Below, one piece after another: positions 7,874 through 16,895 of a stretch of DNA of 64,000 bases (the stretch's first letter is position 1; every line of letters starts with the position of its first letter). Source of the stretch: JACJYC01 sp964558465. GTDB lineage: Bacteria > Bacteroidota > Bacteroidia > Chitinophagales > Saprospiraceae. The notes beneath the pieces are model-generated. The model did not search any database and had not been told where the DNA came from. It saw nothing but the letters and a program-made list of their open reading frames with translations. The stretch lies in the NCBI GenBank assembly GCA_964558465.1, contig CAZLEF010000010.1, positions 41,909 to 105,908 on the forward strand, written 5' to 3'. The translations under genes were made by a program, and so were the position numbers.

Positions 7874-9340
7874 ATGAGAAAATTCTTCCGCCGCATTTTT
7901 CGCCTGGCCTTTCTGGCCCTTTTGGCCGTTCTGGGCATCATGGCGGTCCAGACTTTTACTTTTCACTCCAAACAGGCTCTTGTCGACCCCGTGCCGCCCG
8001 TTGCCATTGATCAAAATGCTGCAGCCCGACTGGCCGCCAGCCTTCGTTTTCCGACAGTGAGTTACGAAGACCGCATGGATACGTTGCCGTTCCTGCAACT
8101 GGACACTTTTCTCCAAACCGCCTTTCCGGAGGTTTTTTCCCAACTGGAGCGGATCGACGCTGCTTTTCCCAGCCTGGCGCTGAAATGGCCGGGCGCCAAA
8201 CCCAAGCTTCCGCCTGTTTTGCTGATGGCTCACCTCGATGTGGTGCCGGTTGAGCCGGAATCCCTACCGGAATGGGGCGCCGGTCCTTTTGAAGGCAGGA
8301 TACAGGATGGCTTCATCTGGGGCAGGGGGGCGCTGGATGACAAACTCAGCGTTGTGGGGCTCCTGGAAGCCGTGAATATGCTGGTGAAAGAAAATTACCA
8401 TCCCGAAAGATCGATCTACTTTTCCTTCGGACACGACGAAGAACTCGGCGGTGAAAAAGGCGCCGTGAAAATCGCTGAATATTTTGCCAGGGCTGGTATC
8501 CGGTTCGAATTTATACTCGACGAAGGCCAGCTCATCCTGGAGAACGCCATGCCCGGTCTCGGCAAACCGCTTGCAATGATCGGAACCGCAGAAAAAGGGG
8601 AAGCTACCCTGCGCCTCGATGTGCGCCTGGAGGAAGGGGGGCATTCCTCCATGCCGCCGTCCAGAACGGCAATAGGCGTGTTGAGCGAGGCTCTCGACCG
8701 GCTCCGGAAAAATCCAAGCCCCGCCAGGATCGACGGCGCAACTCGTGAATTGTTGATGCATGCGGGCCCTGAAACCTCGCCTTTGTACCGGGCGCTTTTT
8801 GCCAATCTGTGGCTGACGGAAGGCGCACTTATCCGCCAGTTCAGCGCTTCGCCCAGTTCTAACGCCGTTATCCGGACCACTACGGCCCCGACCATTATCC
8901 ATGCCGGCCTGAAAGAAAATGTATTGCCTTCTTCGGGGTATGCCCTGGTGAATTTCCGGATTTTGCCGGGCGAAACCCCGGAATCTGTTGCCCGGTATGT
9001 GGAAAAAACCATCCGGGAACCCCGGATAACGGTTTCGATCTTGCCGGGAGCCGTTCCGCCTTCACCGGTTTCTCCTACCAATACTTTTGGATTTCAGACC
9101 ATCGAAAAAACCATCCGGCAGACCTTTCCGGGAGCCGTGGTGGCGCCCGCGCTCGTGGTGGCCCGAACCGACAGCCGGCATTTTTCCCGGGTTTCGGACG
9201 CCATCTACCGCTTTACTCCTATCCAGGTGTCGCGCGAGGACCTTAGCCGGTTCCACGGCCTCAATGAACGCATCAGCCTGGAAGGGTATGCCGATCTGCT
9301 CCGGTTTTACCGCCAGCTCCTGTTGAACAGCACGAAGTAG
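7874..9340 (+). CDS. M20-family carboxypeptidase (CPS1-like), membrane-anchored
   Basis: 488 residues with a basic start and one hydrophobic helix (residues about 8-28) that anchors or exports the protein. The metal ligands of di-zinc M20 peptidases are visible: His in LLMAHLDVVPVEP (about 119), bridging Asp in GRGALDDK (about 154), the catalytic Glu pair in GHDEELGG (about 188), Asp in ILDEGQ, and a late His in RFHGLNE (about 460). The dimerisation domain carries GGHSSMPP. The long form resembles yeast carboxypeptidase S and PM20D1, which hydrolyse N-acyl amino acids or peptides. It stands alone and is followed by a long repeat-filled gap. Confidence 0.9.
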   Translation: MRKFFRRIFRLAFLALLAVLGIMAVQTFTFHSKQALVDPVPPVAIDQNAAARLAASLRFPTVSYEDRMDTLPFLQLDTFLQTAFPEVFSQLERIDAAFPSLALKWPGAKPKLPPVLLMAHLDVVPVEPESLPEWGAGPFEGRIQDGFIWGRGALDDKLSVVGLLEAVNMLVKENYHPERSIYFSFGHDEELGGEKGAVKIAEYFARAGIRFEFILDEGQLILENAMPGLGKPLAMIGTAEKGEATLRLDVRLEEGGHSSMPPSRTAIGVLSEALDRLRKNPSPARIDGATRELLMHAGPETSPLYRALFANLWLTEGALIRQFSASPSSNAVIRTTTAPTIIHAGLKENVLPSSGYALVNFRILPGETPESVARYVEKTIREPRITVSILPGAVPPSPVSPTNTFGFQTIEKTIRQTFPGAVVAPALVVARTDSRHFSRVSDAIYRFTPIQVSREDLSRFHGLNERISLEGYADLLRFYRQLLLNSTK

Positions 9341-9354
9341 TTTAAAAAGGTTTA

Positions 9355-9530
9355 TTGTAGTTCAATGTAGTTCAATGTGGTTCAATGTGGTTCAATGTGG
9401 TTTATTATGGTTCCGCAAAGATTCACAGTTCCCAACGATTATGAACGATAATAAACCATCATAAACTACCATGAACAATTAATTCGCATAAACAATAATG
9501 AACAACAACGAACAAAAATCATCAACAAAC
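9355..9530. repeat. 10-bp tandem repeat with opposing arms (TTCAATGTGG / TGAACnAnnA)
   Basis: 9361-9412 holds five units of GTTCAATGTG/GTTTATTATG. From 9438 the polarity reverses into TGAACGATAATAAACCATCATAAAC-like units and then TGAACAACAACGAAC. The two arms are imperfect reverse complements, so the transcript could fold into a long hairpin. The same family occurs at 36376-36600, 49467-49622 and 50090-50135. Confidence 0.9.
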
Positions 9531-10138
9531 GGAACAAAAAGCAACCACTCCCCACCAATACCGGTACGTTCCCTAATTGGTACAAATAATTTTTTTTTAA
9601 ATGTACTTTCCTGAAAAATAACCGCGTTTAATCACCAAAGAGGCTGCAAATTTTGACGATATAACAACCGCAGCCGGCAGTACACGTTTCTTGTTATAAC
9701 CCTCATCGGCCACGCGGTTCGGAAAGAACCGGCCAGGTCTGCAGCGCCCGGGAAACCGTGGTTCCGGAGAACTTTGGCCGATTCGACCGGGCAGCGCCAG
9801 GACCAAACCAAATTTGAACTTTTTTCCCAACCCAGGTTGAATAGCGCCCCTTTGGGGTGAAGCGGGGTCTGAACATTCAAAACAAAAAACAGCAAAAAGG
9901 GCGGCCTGGAATTTTCCTTCCGCACGGCATTCTTTTGTTCAGCCCGGATTAAGACGACCAAATCATTAAACAACAAATCATCAAGCGGTAACGGCCCCCC
10001 GTATGGGACCGGCTGTACTATTTTGTTTGTTGCGGCAGGTTTTGTCCGGCTCAACAATAGCCTGGTTTTTATTTTCCTTTTTCGGAAGGATCGGAATACA
10101 CCCTATGATTTTGTTCATCTGAAAACCGATTTTACACC
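9531..10138. other. Intergenic stretch of about 600 bp without a convincing gene
   Basis: Two overlapping minus-strand frames (77 and 141 codons) have no family signature and incompatible composition. The sequence contains T-rich and A-rich runs and, near 10011-10026, a decayed reverse copy of the GGCTGTACTA repeat. It may hold the promoter of the metalloprotease gene, but no TAnnTTTG box with proper spacing was found. Confidence 0.5.
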
Positions 10139-12625
10139 ATGAGAACCGTTTTTACATGCCTTTTGCTGGGTTTGGCGTGCCTGGCAATTGCTCAGACATC
10201 ATCCCCGATTGCGCCCGCAGAACTGATCGCCCGGCAAAAAGCCGGCGGTAAAGCTTTTGTGCCGGTATCCCTGTTTTCAGCACCGGAACCCGGTCAGGCC
10301 AGGAACCATCGGGTGCCTGAAAATATCCGGGATTTCCAGGCGCTGACCCTGGATGAAGAACAACTGCAAAAACTGTTGTTTGAAGCGCCTGAACAATTGA
10401 CACTGACTTTGCCCGGGCAATCCAGGTCGTCACTGGAGGTGGAACTGGTGAAGGTAAGCCCTTTAACAAGCGACTTTTCCGTCATGGAATCCGGTACCAA
10501 CGGCCCCGCCGAAAAATGGGAGACCGGCGTGCATTACCGGGGCACGATCAAAGGTGACGGGAAATCGATCGCCGCGGTCAGTGTCTTTGAAAACCAGGTG
10601 ATGGGGCTTTTTACCTCTGCGGCGGGCAACCTGGTGCTTGGACCCATGGGCGAAGACCCCAAAACCGATCAGTATTTGCTTTACAATGATGCCGACGCGC
10701 TCACAGAGTTTATCTGCGCAACCCCCGATGAGGGTCCCGGCTACCGTCGCTCCGAATTGGAATGGACGGGCGACGGCCGGGGCCCTGGGGACTGCGTCCG
10801 GATCTATTTTGAAGTTGACCACGGTATTTTTCTCAACAAAGGCGGGACCACCCAGACGGTAAACTACGTGACCGGTTTGTTCAACCAGGCGGCTGCCCTG
10901 TACGCCAATGAAAATGTGAATCTGACCATCTCCCAGATTTATGTCTGGACAACGCCCAGCCCTTACAGCGGCAGCAGCAGCGGAACCCTGCTCAGTCAGT
11001 TCCAGAATTACCGCACCAGTTTCAATGGCGATCTGGCGCAGTTGCTTTCTTTTCAGGCAAGCGGCGGCATCGCGGTACTCAACGGGCTTTGCCATCCCTA
11101 TACCTACGCTAAAATGAGTTTTGCAAGCATCAATGCTACCTATAATACCGTGCCTACTTATTCTTTCAGCGTGTTGGTGGTGGCGCACGAACTGGGCCAC
11201 CTGCTGGGGTCGCACCATACCCACGCCTGTGTCTGGAACGGCAACAACACGGCCATCGACGGCTGCGCCGGCTTTACAGAGGGCGGGTGCGCCAACCCGG
11301 GCACACCTTCGGGCGGCGGCACGATCATGTCGTATTGCCATATCACCAGCGCCGGTATTAATCTCAGCCTGGGATTCGGCGTGCAACCCGGCAATGTTAT
11401 CCGCAATAAAATCGCCAATGCAACCTGTACCCAGGCTTGTACAACCGGTGGCGGCAGTGGCGGCGGCGGTACCGGCGGAGGTGGAACGGGGGGAGGAGGA
11501 AGCACGCCGTCCTGTTCAGGGACCCAGGTCTTGCTGACGCTTGTGCTGGACAACTACGGCCCCGAAACCACCTGGCAATTGCTCAACAGCCAGGGCGGTA
11601 CGGTTGATTCAGGTGGCCCCTATGCCAAAGGAGCGTCGGGCACCATCGTGAAAGATACCTTCTGCCTGCCCAACGGTTGTTATACGTTCAAGATCCGCGA
11701 CAGTTACGGCGACGGGATCTGCTGCCAGTACGGCCAGGGATCGTATACCCTGCGCACGCTGACAGGGCAGACCATTGCCACAGGCGGCTCGTTTCAGACA
11801 GAAAAAACAGAACAATTTTGTTTGCCACTTTCGACCGGCGGCGGCAGCGCCGGTTGCACGGCGATCAACTTCAACCAGACGCCCATCGTATCCTTCGGCG
11901 GCAGCCAGGATGCAGGCAGCCATCAACTGCTCAACAGCGGGACGGTGCTCAAACTGCAAAACAATGCCTGGAAAGCCATTATGATGAATTATAACATCAC
12001 CCAGAACACGATCCTTGAATTTGAGTTCAGTTCTACCATTGAGGGCGAAGTGCACGGTATCGGATTCGACGACAACAACACCATCTCCTACAACCTGACT
12101 TTCAAGGTACACGGTACCCAGGCCTGGGGGCAACTGGCTTACGACAATTATCCGGGTGGCGCCATCTGGAAAAAATACACCATACCGGTTGGGCAATATT
12201 ATACCGGACAGGCAAACAGGCTGTTTTTTACCGCCGACCACGACGCAAACCCCGCCAATGGGAACTCCCTGTTCCGGAATGTCAAAGTGTACGAACTGGG
12301 CGGGTGTTCCAGCAATCTGGTGGAAGGGCAGGCCAATGTAACGCCGGCCATGCTCGAAGGTTGGGACGGCAAATCAAAATTGTTTGTCTATCCCAGCCCG
12401 GCTGCGGAGACCCTTCAGGTGCAGTTCCAAAGTCAGGAAACAACTGACGCTACCATCCGTTTGCTGGACCTGAACGGGCGACCGCTCCGGGAATTACCCT
12501 GGCCACTTGAAACCGGGCAAAATACCCGGGAAGTACCGCTGGATCAAATTGCTCCCGGCGCCTACCTCATCCAGGTGGACGACGGCAAAGAGCGAACCAA
12601 CCACCGTTTTATTATCGGAAAATAA
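10139..12625 (+). CDS. Secreted reprolysin-like zinc metalloprotease with T9SS sorting domain
   Basis: 828 residues. A signal peptide (MRTVFTCLLLGLACLAIAQ) is followed by a propeptide-like region. The catalytic domain has HELGHLLGSHHTH (from about residue 350) and the Met-turn GTIMSYCH, placing it among metzincins of the M12B-like type. A flexible glycine linker (GGGSGGGGTGGGG, about 436-457) connects to disulphide-rich and jelly-roll-like domains. The last ~75 residues (LFVYPSPAAETLQVQF ... APGAYLIQVDDG) form a type A T9SS sorting domain, so it is probably exported to the surface or medium by the Por system. A terminator follows. A second protease of similar plan is at 40204-43734. Confidence 0.92.
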   Translation: MRTVFTCLLLGLACLAIAQTSSPIAPAELIARQKAGGKAFVPVSLFSAPEPGQARNHRVPENIRDFQALTLDEEQLQKLLFEAPEQLTLTLPGQSRSSLEVELVKVSPLTSDFSVMESGTNGPAEKWETGVHYRGTIKGDGKSIAAVSVFENQVMGLFTSAAGNLVLGPMGEDPKTDQYLLYNDADALTEFICATPDEGPGYRRSELEWTGDGRGPGDCVRIYFEVDHGIFLNKGGTTQTVNYVTGLFNQAAALYANENVNLTISQIYVWTTPSPYSGSSSGTLLSQFQNYRTSFNGDLAQLLSFQASGGIAVLNGLCHPYTYAKMSFASINATYNTVPTYSFSVLVVAHELGHLLGSHHTHACVWNGNNTAIDGCAGFTEGGCANPGTPSGGGTIMSYCHITSAGINLSLGFGVQPGNVIRNKIANATCTQACTTGGGSGGGGTGGGGTGGGGSTPSCSGTQVLLTLVLDNYGPETTWQLLNSQGGTVDSGGPYAKGASGTIVKDTFCLPNGCYTFKIRDSYGDGICCQYGQGSYTLRTLTGQTIATGGSFQTEKTEQFCLPLSTGGGSAGCTAINFNQTPIVSFGGSQDAGSHQLLNSGTVLKLQNNAWKAIMMNYNITQNTILEFEFSSTIEGEVHGIGFDDNNTISYNLTFKVHGTQAWGQLAYDNYPGGAIWKKYTIPVGQYYTGQANRLFFTADHDANPANGNSLFRNVKVYELGGCSSNLVEGQANVTPAMLEGWDGKSKLFVYPSPAAETLQVQFQSQETTDATIRLLDLNGRPLRELPWPLETGQNTREVPLDQIAPGAYLIQVDDGKERTNHRFIIGK

Positions 12626-12695
12626 TGATCATCATGGATATCGCCGGCAGTTCCGGCAATCACAAAAGAGCTATTTAACTGGGGTTTCATCTTGA

Positions 12696-12726
12696 GGGGC
12701 TTCGCTTTGGGCGAAGCCCTTTTTTA
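12696..12726 (+). terminator. Rho-independent terminator after the metalloprotease gene
   Basis: GGGCTTCGC pairs with GCGAAGCCC around a 5-nt loop and is followed directly by TTTTTT. It lies about 70 bp after the stop codon. Confidence 0.85.
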
Positions 12727-12762
12727 ATGTAAAATGTAAAAGTCAAAATGTAAAATTCAAAA
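12724..12762. repeat. AATGTAAAA repeat copy
   Basis: Units AATGTAAAATGTAAAAGTC and AAAATGTAAAATTCAAAA follow the terminator. A reverse-complement copy (TTTTACATTTTGAATTTTAC...) lies at 52302-52343, about 40 kb away. Confidence 0.75.
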
Positions 12763-12795
12763 GGAACGCCTCCTTCAATCTTCAACCTTTAGCCT

Positions 12796-13998
12796 TTAAC
12801 CTTTCAACCCATACTCCCGCAAAATACTCCTGGCCAGGGCCGCCTTGTGCACTTCATCCGGACCGTCATAAATCCGGGCGCCCCTTTCTTCGCGGTAATA
12901 GTAAGAGAGGATCGAGTCGTCGGTGATGCCCAGTGCGCCGTGCACCTGAATAGAGCGGTCAACCACCCGTTGCAGCACGTTGGCCACATAAAACTTGATA
13001 GCGGAAACTTCATGACGGGCAGCTTTTTGCCCCTCCTGCTGGATCTTCAACGCTGCATGCAACACCATGAGGCGGGCCGCATCGATCTCTGCCCGGCTTT
13101 CAGCAATAAAAACCTGCACCATCTGTTTGTTTCCGAGCGGTTCCCCGTCATTTACTTCGCGGCTGACTGCCCGCCGGCACATCAGATCAAAGGCCCGCTC
13201 GCAGATGCCGATCCAGCGCATGCAATGGTGGATGCGGCCCGGCCCCAGCCTTTCCTGCGCCATTAGAAAACCGGTCCCTTCTTCTCCGATGCGGTTGGCG
13301 AGGGGTACCCTGACCCCTTCGTAACGGATCTCTGAATGGCTGTGCCAGCCTTCCCCGGCATGGCCCATTACCGGAATATTCCGCACCAGATGAAAACCAG
13401 GGCTGTCCGCAGGTACCAGGATCATACTGGCCCGGCGGTAAGGGTTTTCATCCTCCGGATTGGTGATGGCCATGACAATGGCAAATTCTGCCCCATCTGC
13501 GGATGAACTGAACCATTTGTGCCCGTTGATGAGGTAATGGTCGCCGTCCTTTATGGCTGTTGTACCCATCCGGACGGGATTGGAGCCTGCAAACCCGGGC
13601 TCGGTCATGGAAAAACACGACCGGATTTCCCCGGCCAGCAAAGGATGCAGGAACCTTTCCCGCATAACAGGCGTGGCATATTTCAGGAGCAATTCGATAT
13701 TGCCGGCATCCGGCGCCTGGGCATTAAATGCAAAGTGGCCGAATGGAGACCGCCCCATCAGTTCACCCAACTGCGCTACTTCTGTCAACGCCAACCCCGG
13801 CCCGCCTTCCCCCTCGGCCAGATAAGGGTTCCAGGCGCCGGTCGCCTTAACTTTGTCCTTCAATGCCCGCAGTTCAACCTCCACTTCTTTGAAAGGAAGT
13901 TTCATCCAGCGCTGCTCATTGGGAAAGATCTCCGATTTCATAAAAGCGGCCACTTTTCCGGATATTTCATTCAGGCGGTCGCTGGCGAATGGGTTCAT
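12796..13998 (-). CDS. Acyl-CoA dehydrogenase (ACAD10/11-like)
   Basis: 400 residues from the ATG at 13998; the frame continues upstream into repeat sequence that encodes QQINASTNQQ and is not part of the protein. Family signatures: the FAD/substrate motif CFSMTEPGFAGSNP, HKWFSSSADGA, the middle beta domain, and the C-terminal helical bundle ending in QVHGALGITDDS and ARIYDGPDEVHKAALARSIL. It catalyses FAD-dependent alpha,beta-dehydrogenation of acyl-CoA, the first step of beta-oxidation, and could feed the FadJ-like enzyme at 4.2-6.3 kb. The start codon lies 10 bp from the TTGATTTGT repeat block. Confidence 0.92.
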   Translation of the reverse strand: MNPFASDRLNEISGKVAAFMKSEIFPNEQRWMKLPFKEVEVELRALKDKVKATGAWNPYLAEGEGGPGLALTEVAQLGELMGRSPFGHFAFNAQAPDAGNIELLLKYATPVMRERFLHPLLAGEIRSCFSMTEPGFAGSNPVRMGTTAIKDGDHYLINGHKWFSSSADGAEFAIVMAITNPEDENPYRRASMILVPADSPGFHLVRNIPVMGHAGEGWHSHSEIRYEGVRVPLANRIGEEGTGFLMAQERLGPGRIHHCMRWIGICERAFDLMCRRAVSREVNDGEPLGNKQMVQVFIAESRAEIDAARLMVLHAALKIQQEGQKAARHEVSAIKFYVANVLQRVVDRSIQVHGALGITDDSILSYYYREERGARIYDGPDEVHKAALARSILREYGLKG

Positions 13999-14007
13999 GG
14001 CCTGGAA

Positions 14008-14101
14008 TTGTTGATTTGTTGATGCGTTGATTTGTTGATTTGAAACCGGCGCCCTCAATCGAATCAATCGACCACGCCGAGGCGTGCCGAATCAATCGAG
14101 T
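14008..14101. repeat. Repeat block: TTGATTTGT units plus AATCGAATC units
   Basis: 14008-14041 has about four TTGTTGATT/TTGATGCG units, and 14055-14100 has GAATCAATCG units interrupted by CACGCCGAGGCGTG. It has the same two-family composition as 1469-1614 and fills the whole gap between two minus-strand genes. Confidence 0.85.
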
Positions 14102-14103
14102 CA

Positions 14104-15306
14104 TTAAGCAAACAGCGTATACAAAAACGCCGCCACCGTGGCGATAAAGCCCATCATAAAAATATTGTAGGAAATGGACAGGTAGCGGTATTTTTTATCC
14201 AGCACCTTGCCCAGGAAATACAAATCGCGGGTCATATTTCCATACAATAGCTGATCATCGCGGAACATGGCGTCCATGGCTTCTTCGTACTGATCGAGAT
14301 CAAGCGTAACAAAATTTCCGAAGAACACGATATTTTTCCGGATCTCCTCCATGGTTTTTCCATTATTGAGCATGGTCACTTTCGGCCTGGCCGAAAGGAT
14401 CGCGAAGGTAAGGGACGCCAGCCCCGACACCAGGAAAATAACCACGGGCAGGAGGATTTCGGGGTTGGTTTCCCCGATATTCCGGTAAGACAACAAGGTG
14501 ATCAGAACGGAAATCAGGATCGAGTTGACGCTGATCATGATATTGGCCTTGTTGTCGGCTATCGCGCTCAGGTTGATATGGGTGCGGTAATTGGTCCTGA
14601 AAAAGGTCTGCACACCGCGCATGGGAGGGGATTCCATTTCCAGGTCTTCAAAACGGGTATTGCTTTCGGCAGCGACCGGACTGTCATCGGGGTCATTGCG
14701 CAGCCACTTTTCCATCTGCTGTTTTTGCCGGAGGATATGCCGGGCCAGCAACGGTTCGCAGGTAATCCGTGCGAAGGGGGTGTAAAACCGGACGCCAAGC
14801 AGGTTCTGCAATTGCCGCTGGCCCCATTCGGCGCGGGTGGTGCGGATGTCGCCCATCAGCTCTTGTTCCAGCCGCATCATCGGGTTGTGTTCTTCGTAAT
14901 GCTCACCGTACAAAGCGGCATTCCAGGCGTCGGAACATACTTTTTCCGCATCGTTGCCGGGGGCGACGCCGTCCAGAACGGTCTGGATGCACCGGAAAAC
15001 CTGATCTTTCCATTCTTCGGCGCCTGTTTGCTGGGCAAAAAAACGTTTGGCAGCGTCCAGGCTGCCCGCAGAAGGGGCCCGGTATTGAGAAAAGAACCCT
15101 GCGGGAATCAGCCAGGCTGCAACAGCGGCAGCCGTAAACTGTTCCTCCGAAAGGTCTGTTTTTTCACCGATCCAGGTTGTATTGGCGCTCAGCCGGCGCG
15201 CCAGGTGCAGGTTGTGGAAAACCAGCCGGCCGTCCCGCCGGGTCTCAAAAAGATCCCAGGCAAAGATTTCAGCGGCTTTCACCCATTTGTTTTCGCTTTG
15301 ATCCAT
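14104..15306 (-). CDS. Pycsar effector-type (DUF5706) membrane protein with decayed HD domain
   Basis: 400 residues. The C-terminal ~160 residues match the DUF5706/PycTM family: HINLSAIADNKANIMISVN leading into a first membrane helix (about 255-275), a second helix (about 285-305), the ARPKVTMLNNGKT segment, FFGNF, LYGNMTRDLYFLGKVLDKKYRYL, and a last helix at the C-terminus. In relatives, the N-terminal part is an HD phosphohydrolase with YHNLxHT, WFHDTGY and CDADL. Here only FHNLHLA (30-36) survives. The HD pair is replaced by WLIPAGF (65-71), and the late Asp motif is lost, so hydrolysis is unlikely. PycTM proteins respond to cyclic UMP/CMP and damage the membrane in phage defence. No cyclase gene is adjacent. 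Confidence 0.8.
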   Translation of the reverse strand: MDQSENKWVKAAEIFAWDLFETRRDGRLVFHNLHLARRLSANTTWIGEKTDLSEEQFTAAAVAAWLIPAGFFSQYRAPSAGSLDAAKRFFAQQTGAEEWKDQVFRCIQTVLDGVAPGNDAEKVCSDAWNAALYGEHYEEHNPMMRLEQELMGDIRTTRAEWGQRQLQNLLGVRFYTPFARITCEPLLARHILRQKQQMEKWLRNDPDDSPVAAESNTRFEDLEMESPPMRGVQTFFRTNYRTHINLSAIADNKANIMISVNSILISVLITLLSYRNIGETNPEILLPVVIFLVSGLASLTFAILSARPKVTMLNNGKTMEEIRKNIVFFGNFVTLDLDQYEEAMDAMFRDDQLLYGNMTRDLYFLGKVLDKKYRYLSISYNIFMMGFIATVAAFLYTLFA

Positions 15307-15336
15307 GGTGTTGGCGTTGTCCTGCCTTTACGTCGT

Positions 15337-16125
15337 TCAATAACAATCCCAATAGTACATGACTTTGGAAAAGTCGAGGTTTTGGAGGTCCTTTTCTGAA
15401 ATAAAAAATTTGGCGGTACCCATATCGCCCCACATGCTTTCCATCTCCGCATCGGTATCCATTTGAAAAAGCAGGATCAGTCCGTCGCTGGGCCGGCGAG
15501 GGTCTTCCTGGGCAAAATGCGCGTATCCGCCGATTTTATGGCCCTCAGCCGAGATCTCATGGGCGTACCAGTCAAAAACTTCCCATTGGGATTCGCCGAA
15601 CCGGGCAAAAAACTGGTCGCCCATGCGCTCTCCGAACTGGTGGTCGGTAACCGGCGCAAATTCTTCCTTCAGATTGAAATCCATGCCGAAACTTTGATCC
15701 GGGTAAACCGGCAGGTCGCCGTATTCGCGCAGGAACGAAAAATCGCGGACGAGGGCCGAAGGGTTTTCGCTGACTTCCGGAAAATACAAGACCCTGAAAT
15801 ATTCCTGTTTGAAGAGATCGTCTTCACCCAGGCCGAACAGGTCGTCGTCGTTGATATAAAATTGGAGGATGCCTTTCCTTGGGAAAAGCTGCAAAGCAGG
15901 GGTTTCTGCAAAATTGATCTGTGCGAGGAAAAAAAGGTGCCGGCCCTCCGGAGAAACCGGAAATTCCGTGCCCGCCGGCAAATAGGGTTGGCCGCCAAAC
16001 CTGCTTTGCCAGGGTTTCCCGGGCGCTTCCGCTGCCGGGATGATTTCAATAAAAGGTTGTTTGGTCTCCAGAATCGCCGCCTCAAAAGGCTTCAGCAATT
16101 CCGGTATTTCACTTGTCCATTCCAT
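15337..16125 (-). CDS. DUF1963 / YwqG-like protein
   Basis: 262 residues. The pattern SRFGGQPYLPAGTEFPVSPEGRHLFFLAQINFAE is characteristic of YwqG-like DUF1963 proteins, followed by GILQFYINDDDLFG, KIGGYAHFAQEDPR and a C-terminal GLILLFQMDTDAEMESMWGDMGTAKFFI. The biochemical role of the family is unknown. Cytoplasmic; no signal peptide. It lies 30 bp upstream of the DUF5706 gene on the same strand, so the two could be co-transcribed, but no functional link is known. Confidence 0.85.
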   Translation of the reverse strand: MEWTSEIPELLKPFEAAILETKQPFIEIIPAAEAPGKPWQSRFGGQPYLPAGTEFPVSPEGRHLFFLAQINFAETPALQLFPRKGILQFYINDDDLFGLGEDDLFKQEYFRVLYFPEVSENPSALVRDFSFLREYGDLPVYPDQSFGMDFNLKEEFAPVTDHQFGERMGDQFFARFGESQWEVFDWYAHEISAEGHKIGGYAHFAQEDPRRPSDGLILLFQMDTDAEMESMWGDMGTAKFFISEKDLQNLDFSKVMYYWDCY

Positions 16126-16197
16126 GCGGTTAAAATAACGTATATTTTTTAAATGGATAATTTATCTTTTATAGTCCGCCGTCTCCTTCGACTCCGC

Positions 16198-16842
16198 TCA
16201 GGCGCCTAACCGATCAAAAAGCGCATCCAGTTCATCAAACGACTTAAAACCTGTTTTTTCTTCCGTTCCTCCCCGGATGCTCAATCCTTTTATCGGGATT
16301 TGATCGAGTATTTCCAAAACGTCAGACGGGGTAAGGGGGATATCCAGCAGAACCGGAAACTGGTCGCATATCCCGGATAAAGCGGCTTTGCTAATAGGGC
16401 GGCCTTCCAAAACGGCCGGCCAGTTGAAACGGTTTTTATCAAAGTTCAGGAGAAAATAGTGGACAAAAGCCCCGTTTTGATCCATCAAAACCCGGAGATC
16501 CTGAGCCGAAAAATCGGAACTGATCACAATTTCCTGGATCACAGGGCATTCGGCGCTGAGCGCCATCAGATTTTTGACCGGTGCAAACATCGGCGCCTGG
16601 ATGGCGTCCAAAGGCAACGTTTCCATAAGGGCAAGGATATCCTCAGGGGGTTCCAGACCGAATTCACCGACGATTTTGACCCCGTCCACCCATTCCCGTA
16701 TGCCTTTGACGGTTGGCGGGGGGCAATACCCCTCTTCCCCCGGGCTGAGGGTGAACCCCAGCCATTCTACCTCAAAGGCCGCAAAATACCGGGCGTCGGT
16801 GAGGTTGGAAACCGAACTTGCTTTAACTTTGGTCTTTAACAT
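16198..16842 (-). CDS. TrpF-like TIM-barrel protein lacking the catalytic cysteine
   Basis: 214 residues. The opening KVKASSVSNLTDARYFAAFEVEWLGF parallels the start of phosphoribosylanthranilate isomerase (VKICGIT...DA...GADxLGF). The catalytic Cys position is Ser9. The C-terminal phosphate-binding part is recognisable only as KGLSIRGGTEEKTG. The family resemblance is real at the N-terminus but weak elsewhere. It may be a paralogue with another role, since no trp genes surround it. It is divergent from the ATL gene with only 39 bp between starts, and a minus-strand -7 box (TACTTTTG) lies in that gap. Confidence 0.6.
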   Translation of the reverse strand: MLKTKVKASSVSNLTDARYFAAFEVEWLGFTLSPGEEGYCPPPTVKGIREWVDGVKIVGEFGLEPPEDILALMETLPLDAIQAPMFAPVKNLMALSAECPVIQEIVISSDFSAQDLRVLMDQNGAFVHYFLLNFDKNRFNWPAVLEGRPISKAALSGICDQFPVLLDIPLTPSDVLEILDQIPIKGLSIRGGTEEKTGFKSFDELDALFDRLGA

Positions 16843-16863
16843 CGATCTTTACATTCCAGGGCA

Positions 16864-16895
16864 CAAAAGTAAGTTTAAAATATGCCATTCAGAAA
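16864..16895 (-). promoter_or_regulatory. Candidate promoter for the TrpF-like gene
   Basis: On the minus strand, TTTC (16892-16895), a 20-bp spacer and TACTTTTG (16864-16871, consensus TAnnTTTG) lie 22 bp upstream of the start codon. The upstream half lies inside the divergent ATL coding sequence. Confidence 0.4.

Noticed and set aside
9632..10057. Minus-strand frame in the long gap after the M20 peptidase
   Set aside because: No start context, no family resemblance and a competing overlapping frame; treated as non-coding.
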